This document shows positions 1-8,700 of a DNA stretch of 64,000 nt, piece by piece. The position numbers and the translations under genes were made by a program. The stretch comes from Arthrobacter echini (lineage in GTDB: Bacteria > Actinomycetota > Actinomycetes > Actinomycetales > Micrococcaceae). Positions within the stretch are counted from its first letter, which is position 1; the number at the start of each line of letters is the position of its first letter. The notes below the pieces were generated by a model, which worked only from the letters and a program-made list of their open reading frames with translations, did not search any database and was not told where the DNA came from. Location of the stretch: assembly GCF_008107445.1 (NCBI RefSeq), contig NZ_VSLD01000003.1:1-64000 (forward strand), in the 5' to 3' direction.

Positions 1-239
1 TTGCTTGGTCGCTACCCATTCAAAGAGGCCCTGACCTCATTCCCACCACACCACGCCGCACCAGCACCAGCGAACCCCTGCCGCGTTAGTCCCCGACCGC
101 CCTACCCACGCTCAACTGCGAAGGGCCCGATAACAGCGCATATGTCAACTTCTAGCGGTATGACGTGCTTGTTAGATTGTGTGTCCGCCGCTTACCTAGG
201 CGCGTAGGTCGGATTCACAGTACGGGCATGTTCCACTAG
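1..239. other. Left edge, no gene recognised
   Basis: No convincing coding signal, RNA gene or repeat was seen. A weak open frame here has atypical composition and no recognisable protein. The stretch ends with the CTAG that flanks the insertion-sequence remnant. Confidence 0.5.
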
Positions 240-988
240 GGTCTGTTGATCAAGTTGCTGTGCGTTGTCGGCGACGGTTGGATCATGCATAAGTGGGATG
301 GGATGTCGGATGAGGCGTGGGTCGTGATCGAGCCGCTGCCGCAAGTGCGGGGTCGAAGCCGCCCGTGGTTACCGCATCGGATGGCGTCGAGGGTATCGCG
401 TGGAGATTCCGGGCGGGTTCTCCTTGAAGAGACCTACCGGAAGACGGTTTTCAACCGCTTTGATCGGTGGGCGAAGGATGGGACCTGGCAAAGCGTACTG
501 AGTGCGGTCCAGGCCCGTAGCGATGGACTGGGCAGGCTTGATTGAATCGTCTTGATCAATTCCAGGATCACTTGCGTGTATCAGCATGGTGCGACCCTGG
601 CGCGCACTACGGGGCCTGACCACCAAAATCCATCTCATCGCCGACGATCGGGGACGCCTACTGAGCATGATCCTCACCTCGGGGAACATCAACGAAGCCA
701 CGATGATGACCGCGACGGTCGACTCGATCCGCGTTCCTACAGCCGGTCGAGACAGACCGCGAACACGTTAGGGGAGAGTCTTCGCTGACAAGGGATACTC
801 CTCGAAGGCGAACCGGCTTCACCTCTCCGATCGTGGGATTAAGGCGACCATCCCTGACAAGGCAGACCAGCGGCAGAACCGCATCAACAATGGATCCACC
901 GGTGGGTGACCACGGGAGTTTGATACCACGCCGGCGTGACCCCCGCCGCAACACTGATTTGGATCAACACCGATCTAACCAACATGCC
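240..988 (+). mobile_element. Degenerate IS5-family (IS427-group-like) insertion sequence
   Basis: A roughly 750-bp element whose ends carry short imperfect inverted repeats (GGTCTGTTG on the left, GGCATGTTG on the right read inward). A CTAG lies directly outside each end (236-239 and 989-992), matching the YTAR target duplication known for the IS427 group. The interior encodes pieces of an IS5-type DDE transposase in several frames, so the element is dead. It marks the left edge of the defence island. Confidence 0.75.
303..945 (+). pseudogene. IS5-family transposase, multiply frameshifted
   Basis: Three frames carry successive parts of one transposase. The first has the N-terminal helix-turn-helix part (MSDEAW, later DRWAKDGTWQSVLSAVQAR). 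A second has the first catalytic region (GLTTKIHLIADDRGR, then LTSGNINEATMM). A third has ADKGYSS and GIKATIPDKADQRQNR before a stop. At least two frameshifts, internal deletions and a premature stop separate the parts, and no intact product is possible. The family is clear; the closest named element cannot be told from the sequence alone. Confidence 0.8.
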
Positions 989-1097
989 CTAGTTGCAGCA
1001 GATAAATGATTTACGTCCACGAAGTGATGTGCTTCCGACTCGATCTTGGTGCAGCTACTCTCGATCTATGGTTTCAGGCAACGAAAGAGGAGTGGCG

Positions 1098-2540
1098 ATG
1101 GTTCGATCGGCTGACCTGCTGGTCTCTTCCAACTTCATCCGCGCGGTCCGCGACTCTGGCTACGTGAGCCTCTCGACCGCTCTTGCCGAACTCATCGACA
1201 ACTCCCTGCAAGCCGGCGCGGACGAAATCACCATCGACATCGCACGGCTCACAACCAATGGGCATCCAGAGATCCGCGTTGGGGACAATGGCACCGGGAT
1301 GTCGCGATCCCAGCTTCAGGCGTGCCTCCGCTTCGGTGGCTCGTCCCGCTTTGATGATCGAAACTCATTCGGCCGCTTTGGTATGGGTCTCCCTGCAGCA
1401 TCTCTCAGCCAAGCACGCAGGGTCGAGGTCATTTCGTGGCAGAAGGGCCGGACAGCCCACGCTGTAAACTTGGATGTCGACGCAATCGTGGCAGGGGAGC
1501 AAGTCGACCTCAGCCCTCGTCTCAAGAGAAATGCTGCACGGGGTCAGTCTGGATGCTTAGTTATTTGGCAGGACTGTGATCGCATCGAGTACCGGCGACT
1601 CGCCTGGCTCGAACGAGCCTTGCATCGCGATCTTGGGCGGACGTATCGAAGGTTTCTTCAGCAGAACCTGACTTTGACCCTGAACGGAAAGGCTGTGCAA
1701 GCGATCGATCCAATGCTTCTTGCAACAGAGGCTGAAGGATATTCGGGACGGCTTGCGTTTGAACCAATGCGGTATGAAATAGAGACCACCTCGGGTGTGA
1801 CCTCTTTCGTAACCGTCCGATTTGTTAGCCTCCCCGTCCATCACTGGCACCACCTCGACAATGTAACCAAACGACGAATTGGGATCGTTGGTAATGCTGG
1901 TGTTTCAATCATGCGCGCCGGCCGTGAGATTGCCAGTGGCTGGTATCTTATGGGTTCCAAGCGTAAGGAAAATTATGACGATTGGTGGCGCTGTGAGATT
2001 GATTTCGATCCTATCCTGGACGAGCATTTCGGTATCACGATCAACAAGCAGGGTATTCGGCCCTCACAGGTGCTTCGTGAAGCAGTCGAGTCCGAGCTAG
2101 AATCGATCGCACGACTGCTCAATGGACGGGTGCGTCAAGCTTTCGAAGAAGTCAAGTTCCAAGCCGCAACTGAAGCATCATGTCGAATTGCCGCCGCAGC
2201 AGATGCCGACCTGCCGGTAATTCGTTCAAGCGGGAAGCATCATGGTGCTCTAGGCTACCGAATCAAATCCGATCAGCTCCCTGTAGACACCATGTTCACA
2301 TCTTCGTTGAATCAACGGACTTTAGAAGTTACTTTGAATGTAGACCACCCGTCTTACGCTGCGTTGTACCAACCCCTTCAACTACTCGGTGGTGACGCTA
2401 GTGATCTGCGGGCTGCCTTGGAGCTTTTTGTCCTCGCGTTCGCGCGCACAGCGACACTTTTAGATCACGATGGGAAACTCTGCGATGAAATGCTCCAGCT
2501 ATGGAGCACGACCTACGGACGGATGCTGCAAAAGCTGTGA
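1098..2540 (+). CDS. GHKL (MORC/HSP90-like) ATPase of the Druantia-like locus
   Basis: A 480-aa cytoplasmic protein with an N-terminal Bergerat-fold ATPase. The N box AELIDNSLQAGA lies near residues 30-41, the G1 motif DNGTGM near 62-68 and the G2 motif GRFGMGLPAA near 92-101, the arrangement found in MORC, MutL and HSP90-type ATPases. The remaining 380 residues match no family I recognise. The ATG at 1098 is chosen because AGAGGAG sits six bases upstream; longer in-frame starts lack such a site. The 3' end overlaps the DruA-like gene, implying coupled translation. ATP-driven clamp closure on DNA or partner proteins is inferred from family behaviour; a role in phage defence is inferred from its neighbours. 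Confidence 0.85.
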   Translation: MVRSADLLVSSNFIRAVRDSGYVSLSTALAELIDNSLQAGADEITIDIARLTTNGHPEIRVGDNGTGMSRSQLQACLRFGGSSRFDDRNSFGRFGMGLPAASLSQARRVEVISWQKGRTAHAVNLDVDAIVAGEQVDLSPRLKRNAARGQSGCLVIWQDCDRIEYRRLAWLERALHRDLGRTYRRFLQQNLTLTLNGKAVQAIDPMLLATEAEGYSGRLAFEPMRYEIETTSGVTSFVTVRFVSLPVHHWHHLDNVTKRRIGIVGNAGVSIMRAGREIASGWYLMGSKRKENYDDWWRCEIDFDPILDEHFGITINKQGIRPSQVLREAVESELESIARLLNGRVRQAFEEVKFQAATEASCRIAAAADADLPVIRSSGKHHGALGYRIKSDQLPVDTMFTSSLNQRTLEVTLNVDHPSYAALYQPLQLLGGDASDLRAALELFVLAFARTATLLDHDGKLCDEMLQLWSTTYGRMLQKL

Positions 2541-4516
2541 CAAGCGAAACAAAGTACTTACCAATCAATCTTCCCGTGGGAACAACCCGGATAGATCGGC
2601 AGGGGTTCAATCGTCTGTGTGAGGCCCTCGCTAACGCCGACGTTGTACTCGATAAAGCAGTAGCCGATCATGACTACTGGATTAACGCCGCCGGTCTGAA
2701 ATCGCTCTACCATCGACCCGTGTTAGCTGCTGCCGCACACACCCTCATTGATCTGGTTGATCAGGGTTGGACCGTTCGATTAGTCAAACACGGGCCACTA
2801 CTTGCTCCTCCGTCGCCCGACGGCGATCGATCTGCGGAAAAATCACGAATTAGGCGGCAAGAGCATTTGCGCCGCGACGAGCAGCTGAGAAAACCTAGCG
2901 TCCGCCGTTTCATCCAGAGCATGGAACAGGTACACCAGCGGGGAGCCCAATTAGTATCAATTTTCGACCTCATGCGCGATGGACGGGAACTGGCCGACGA
3001 GCTTGAGCGTGATCCGAACTCGAAAACAGTAATCCGGCCTTACGTTCAGGTTGTAGATGTATCTACTTGTGAGCTGACTGGGTTCAAGCTCCACGACATC
3101 TGGCGGTATTTCCGGCATACGTGGTCAAACGCCTACTCCACTATTCCCGGGCGATCAATGCCCATTTTAATTCGTGACGCAGCTACAAAGTTTCATACCG
3201 TAATTGGTCTCGCTGCTATATCCAGTCCTGTCGTCCAAATTGCCGAGCGCGACCGCTGGATAGGCTGGGATACAGATCAATTTCTCGAAGAGGTCCGCTC
3301 TCAGCCCTCTACCGAGATCGCTCTCTGGTTCAAGGAACGCCTCGAGACGCATCGTAGTGAGATTTATGTCGATGACCTGCTGCGCGACGACGTCCTCCAG
3401 CCTACTGATCTCATGCATCCGAGCCCAGAAGCCATTGCGCTTTTGCGTGCAGATGCGGAGCGCCATCGGAACAAGCATCATCGAGCAAGCACAATCCGCG
3501 GTGTTCGCGCGATAGAGCGTGACTCCTGGGAAGAGCGCGCGGAAACTCATTTATTCCGGAGCAAACGCTCGGCTGCGCTAGCAGAGGCACTCGAGATTTC
3601 GAGCTTGCTCGGGTCGTATCTTTCTCCCACCCCCACTGTGGAGGGGCTAAAAGAGGCTTTAGCTGACCCGAAAGCACGCACTCAGATGCGCCGTCTTGTA
3701 CGGCGAGCTCGTGGAGAACGGGTGGGCACAGTGATCGCCGACCTAACAGTGTGCGGGGCCATCGCGCCATACAACGCTCTTGTCGGCGGCAAGCTAGTGG
3801 GCGCTCTCGCTGTCTCCCCAAAGGTTTTGACGGCGTACCGAAATAAATACATGCGAGCGAGCGAGATCGCCTCAGCCATGGCCGGTCGCCCGATCGTGCG
3901 TGAAGCACGATTGTCGTTCGTTGGAACCACATCGCTGTACGGCACCGGGTCGAGCCAGTACAACCGACTTTATTGGCCGGCCGAGGCAATGGGCGGTACG
4001 GAAAGTGTCCGGATGGGTTTCCACGAGTTGGGGAAGTCACGCTCGTTCGGCACATCGCATTTTTCGCACGAAACGGTGGAGGCGCTTGTGCGTTTGTCCG
4101 TTCACAGCGGTTCACTGGTGCGGGTCAACAGCTTGTTCGGTGAAGGCGTTAGTCCACGGCTCAGGAAGGTTCGGATCGGCCTCACAGCCCTCGGCTGGCC
4201 CGCGGACGAACTGCTGAAGCATGGCCGTGAGCGCATCGTCTACGGGGTGCCGCTCGTTCACAACCTTCGCGACTATTCCTTGGGGATTGACTCAGAGCCG
4301 GACTACCTTCTAGACCCCATGCTCGAAGAGGCAGATTCTCAGGTTTCGGACTGGTGGCTTGAGCGGTGGTGCCAACGTCGTGCAGCCCAACCCGCTGTAC
4401 TTGAGTCCGTGCGATCACATCAGTTGGTTCGACCTGTTCATCACGGTGCTCGCGTAACCCTGCCCCCAGATGACGAGCTTTTGCTATCCACGAATAACCG
4501 GACCGAAGCATCTTAG
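2501..4516 (+). CDS. DruA-like protein (DUF4338)
   Basis: A 671-aa protein. Residues ~205-260 and ~415-620 resemble the DUF4338 family whose founding member is DruA of the Druantia anti-phage system. Hallmarks are RDRWIGW near 251-256, APYNALVGGKL, SLYGTGSSQYNRL near 476-490, and FGEGVSPRLRKVRIGL near the C-terminus. About 170 N-terminal residues are extra and unrecognised. The ATG at 2501 overlaps the ATPase gene by 40 bases. An in-frame GTG at 2537 forms a GTGA junction with the ATPase stop and may be the true start; neither has a strong ribosome site. The biochemical activity of DruA-type proteins is not established to my knowledge. The assignment rests on recalled family motifs and needs a profile search. 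Confidence 0.72.
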   Translation: MEHDLRTDAAKAVTSETKYLPINLPVGTTRIDRQGFNRLCEALANADVVLDKAVADHDYWINAAGLKSLYHRPVLAAAAHTLIDLVDQGWTVRLVKHGPLLAPPSPDGDRSAEKSRIRRQEHLRRDEQLRKPSVRRFIQSMEQVHQRGAQLVSIFDLMRDGRELADELERDPNSKTVIRPYVQVVDVSTCELTGFKLHDIWRYFRHTWSNAYSTIPGRSMPILIRDAATKFHTVIGLAAISSPVVQIAERDRWIGWDTDQFLEEVRSQPSTEIALWFKERLETHRSEIYVDDLLRDDVLQPTDLMHPSPEAIALLRADAERHRNKHHRASTIRGVRAIERDSWEERAETHLFRSKRSAALAEALEISSLLGSYLSPTPTVEGLKEALADPKARTQMRRLVRRARGERVGTVIADLTVCGAIAPYNALVGGKLVGALAVSPKVLTAYRNKYMRASEIASAMAGRPIVREARLSFVGTTSLYGTGSSQYNRLYWPAEAMGGTESVRMGFHELGKSRSFGTSHFSHETVEALVRLSVHSGSLVRVNSLFGEGVSPRLRKVRIGLTALGWPADELLKHGRERIVYGVPLVHNLRDYSLGIDSEPDYLLDPMLEEADSQVSDWWLERWCQRRAAQPAVLESVRSHQLVRPVHHGARVTLPPDDELLLSTNNRTEAS

Positions 4517-4518
4517 GA

Positions 4519-5772
4519 TCATGAGTTGCCGGGTGCAGTGAGAACGAACATCTCAGACGAGACAGTCATGATCGCTGCTGTGGCATTGTTCTCGGGGTCA
4601 TCATCGAGTCGAATCCCCAAAAGTCGGATCCGGCTGCCTCCAGAAAGGGGCGGCGTAGTTGCGGTGGTGCGCAGTAGCAGTTGCTTCTGACCGCTTTTTT
4701 CGTGCAGCAGCCACCAACTTCGTGAGCCATTCTGCGGTCCCACCATGCCCTGGTAATCGAACCAGGTGCCATCTGCAAGGCTCAGGGGATCAGGCGCCAT
4801 TTGCGACCAGTAGACATCACAAAGCTGTCGCACTTGGCACGTGGAGCAGTTCTGATCATTGGGGATTGCTCGTGGCACCGGAGCTTGGATCTCTTCATCG
4901 GCACTGGTCGTGCGTTGCTTGAGGGAGGACTCCAGCTCTCGCAGCGCTGACTCGCTAGGAGCCGGGATGGTCACGTTACGGTTGGGATAAGCGGCCGTGA
5001 GTTCGGAAACAAGACGCCGACTTGGGTTGACAATCTGATCAAGATTCCAAAGGAGAGCATAAAGGCGCAATTGATCCAAGTGGCCCGGGTCTTCGGTGCC
5101 CGTCTTATAGTCGGTGATGTCTACGCGATCGTCAGCAATTTTAAGCAAGTCGATGCGCCCCATGAGACGCAACTCTTCGGCTGCAAGCAGTACCTCAGCG
5201 TGCGCGCCCGGCTTGGCGGGTCTGCGCGGAAGGGCAAACCCAGAGCCGGAGCCCCCGCTGGTCGTAGCATCAGATGCACTGCCTGATGGGGAGGGGATAA
5301 GGGTTGTACGACAGACATAGGCCTGGATTTGAGCGCGAGCTTCTGCGACCCGTCCTCGGAGATTTCGTTCCATGCGCTGCCTTTGGTCAGCATGCAGTCG
5401 GGGGCTCGTAGGTAGCCGTGCCAAACGGTCGTCAATCACTCGCTCCGTAACCGCGGTGTAGCCTCCCAGCTTGCGCAGCACGGCAACAGCGCTGGTGCCT
5501 TGGGGCGAATCACAGCCCGCGTCGACAAACGCCGTCACAATCACGTCGAGAGCACCGTGGATCACGTCGCCGAATAGAGCAGCTAACGTCGGGATTTGAG
5601 GGTATCCCTGCCCTCCCCAAAGATCTGGATAGGAGGCCCGCGAGAGCGAATAACGCCGGGGGCAGGTCTCAATCTCCTTGAGCGCGGAGTAGTTCCAGAA
5701 ACTGGGTCGGGTTGGTAGGACGGCAGAAGACTTTTCGACACTGGTGTGATATTGCTTGGCAGTCACGCTCAT
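4519..5772 (-). CDS. RecB/Cas4-like PD-(D/E)XK nuclease with Fe-S cysteines
   Basis: A 417-aa protein with a PDDEXK_1 nuclease core. SALKEIETCPRRY sits near the N-terminus, GRIDLL then ITDYKTG form the catalytic D...DxK, and LDQLRLYALLW supplies the trailing Q-x3-Y helix. One N-terminal Cys plus CSTCQVRQLC after the core give the four-cysteine 4Fe-4S layout seen in Cas4 and AddB. About 90 further C-terminal residues may be an OB-like module. Its ATG overlaps the stop of the upstream giant helicase by four bases, so it is the last gene of that minus operon. It ends two bases from the convergent DruA-like gene. Probable role: cutting or resecting DNA handed over by the helicase (inference). Confidence 0.82.
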   Translation of the reverse strand: MSVTAKQYHTSVEKSSAVLPTRPSFWNYSALKEIETCPRRYSLSRASYPDLWGGQGYPQIPTLAALFGDVIHGALDVIVTAFVDAGCDSPQGTSAVAVLRKLGGYTAVTERVIDDRLARLPTSPRLHADQRQRMERNLRGRVAEARAQIQAYVCRTTLIPSPSGSASDATTSGGSGSGFALPRRPAKPGAHAEVLLAAEELRLMGRIDLLKIADDRVDITDYKTGTEDPGHLDQLRLYALLWNLDQIVNPSRRLVSELTAAYPNRNVTIPAPSESALRELESSLKQRTTSADEEIQAPVPRAIPNDQNCSTCQVRQLCDVYWSQMAPDPLSLADGTWFDYQGMVGPQNGSRSWWLLHEKSGQKQLLLRTTATTPPLSGGSRIRLLGIRLDDDPENNATAAIMTVSSEMFVLTAPGNS

Positions 5773-8700
5773 GTCAGGGACTTCTGAACAAGTTGAGTGG
5801 CGAAAGGCAGATTCCGGGCAATCAACATGTCATCGATGAGCCGTACGGGGATGCTACCAAACTCCTTTGCGTCACGCAGGGCATCAGTCGGGGCGAGGTC
5901 GGGTGTCAGTGGTCCATGCACCCCAAAGATCCAATGCGCGTCACCTCGTGTTGCAAGAATGGGAACTGCAACGGAACCAATTCCCTCGATCTCGAGTAAA
6001 ACACCGCGTTCGAACGAAACCCCCTCGATACCTCGACTGATGAGATCCTCATACAACTTGTCTGCCGAGCCATCTAGTCGCGCTGTATCCAATGTAGGAG
6101 GCGTTCCGTTGACCAGATAACGAAGCAAGCTCGCGCCGGCGTGACGGTCCAGTAGGTTGTGCTCGAACCGATTGCGGAAGCTCCGAAGACACCGGTAACA
6201 AGACTCGTCACAGTTGACCGGGCAACCCTCGAGGAGGTTCAACGTATCTTCGAAGATCCCCAGGCCAAGGTCATAAACCCGCCGGGTGAACCCGGCGCCT
6301 CCCGAGAGTGTGTCGTATAGGTAAATTTCAGCCTCAAGCCCTTCACTACCAAGCGCAGTAAGCGCCGGTCGAAATTCCGCTTGAATCTCGGTCGCCTCGA
6401 TATCGAGCCTTCTAGTCGCCGCGATTGTAAGTGCCTCCGCTATGGTGCGCAGGGCAATGTGCGTAGATAGAAATTCCGGTCGCAGCGTCATTGGAGAAGC
6501 GACTTTCACTCGAACTAGTAAAACGTCCGAGATGAAGTCGGTCCCCAAAACCAATCCCTTCGTAGCCGCCGATCCCAGACAGTTCGGCTCTTTTTCGTCA
6601 GGGTAGGGCTTCCTATGAGTTCCAGTCACCACGTCCGATGCGGTGGCGGTCGGCTCAATCATTCCGCACCGGGTGCAGTAGGTATACCCTTCGTTGCGCG
6701 GGCCCGTGTTCGTGACGAGTAGAGGATCCCTGCGGTATGACTGCTGGATGTGATCGGTGACGCGCAGCCACGCTGACTCATCCATTGGTCCAGGGTGCAT
6801 AAGCTTGGCCCGAGTTGCATAACTTTTTGATGGGGCATCATCAGGACTCGTCCCGGGATCTTTCGACGCCAGGTGCGCGAAGCCGGGAGGTCGCATCCAG
6901 TTCATAGCCTTACCGAACGTGCCTGCTGCACCACACGCCGGGCAGTCGCGCTCCTCGCCGCGTTCAGCCTGATCATACGGAAAGTGCTTCGCGTAGTGAC
7001 ACACCCTGCATTCGAAGTACAGCAACTTGTCGCGCCAGGCGTTGAACCGTTCCTTCTGCACTGGTGCGTAAATGGCGCCCGACGTCCATTCTTTATTGTC
7101 GATCCAGACCACCTTACCCGGAGCATATTGACTAAGTGCGACATCAAGACCCTGGCTCGGAGCGTAGCGGAATTCCGCTCTGTACGGCTTTGACTTGTCC
7201 AAGTCGAACACATGGAATGCAACCACGTCCGTCGGAAATGCGTAGCGTGGAAGAACACCTTTGTAGAGCAACCGATCTAGTAGATTGGTCTGCGAACGCG
7301 GAGACCTTGGTGCTTCAGCTCCGTCCTCTGCCGGCCCTTCGGCCTCAACCTCTCCAGAAGCGGGCTCAGAATCGCTCACAGAGACCTCGGGAAGATTGCC
7401 TTCAAGGTCGAGATCTAGGGCACTGTCGATATCACGCAGCGTCCGTGTGACGATGTCAGCGAGGACGGAGGCGCGGTCCGATTCCTTCAACTCATGCGGA
7501 AGCCACGAATCGACGTCTTCTTTCAGCTCAGTCTCCTGCTCCTTCAGCCATTCTTCGAGATCACTGCGATTGAGCGGCGAGCTGGTGCCTACGAACGCCC
7601 CGACGGTCCCCAGCACTTCAAACAGTTGAGGCTGTTCAGCCGGATCGATCGTGGGAAGGCGGTCTTGGTGATAGCGCTGCAGCAAGTATGCGATGACATG
7701 ACGGCGAACAATCTCGTCATTGTCCATCGTAAGCACCGGATCGAGGACGCTCCCGCGGATCATAAGTTCTGGATGACGGAAGTAATGGTCATCGTGTGTG
7801 TCTGCACTCCCGAAAGCCAGCACGGTGGCTACAGCGTTACCGCGACGCCCCGCCCGGCCCGCCCGCTGCTGGTAGTTCGCCCGGGATGGCGGCATATTGC
7901 GAAGAGCGACGCCCGACAGATTGCCAATGTCGATACCGACCTCCATGGTCGTCGTGCATGACAGCACGTCGATAGCTGCCCTTGGCTGTTCTCCGGGCTT
8001 TGGGAGGCCTAGATCGACATCCTGAAACAACAATTCATGTTCCTCAGCTTTAGAGAACACGGCGTCGGACTGAGAGGCATTTAGCTGCGCTGTGTGTTCC
8101 GCAGCGATGATGCTCATGGGTGATTCGGGTGGGGTTGCCAATGCCCGCACAGCGCTGGCCCGGTAATACCCCTTGCGTGCTTGGAAGACTGGATCGGTTT
8201 CCGGGTCAAGCGTTCGAACCTCATCAGCGAGGCAATTGATGCAGCGCTTGGTCCCCGGGAACGGCCTCTGTGTAAACCGGCACCGCTCACAGTACCCCCA
8301 AAGGCCTCCAGGATCGAGGGCTATCTTAGAGGCGGAGAGCCGGAATTTACCGGCAATTCCCTCACAAACCAGTGGCAGCAGCAAAGGTAGCCAATCCTGA
8401 TTAAACTTCTTGTCAGCGGTTTTGGAGTTCATCCATCGCTTCAGCGGCAAAAATTTGCCCTTATGCGGCTTTACGCCACCTTTGGTCATCCACCAGTCGC
8501 CTTCGGTCATCGACGAAAACCAGATGCCCTTAGTTGGAGTACTCCACTGGGCCAGCCAGAGCCGTACAAGCGCCAACTTGGCGTCGTCTGTCTCCGCTAT
8601 CCCGTCGATGCTCGGCAATTTGTCCAGCATCTCATCGGTCAAACTCGCTTTCTCCCTGATTGAGGCGAGGCCAAGCGAGGAAAGGCCGTAGTACTTGTCG

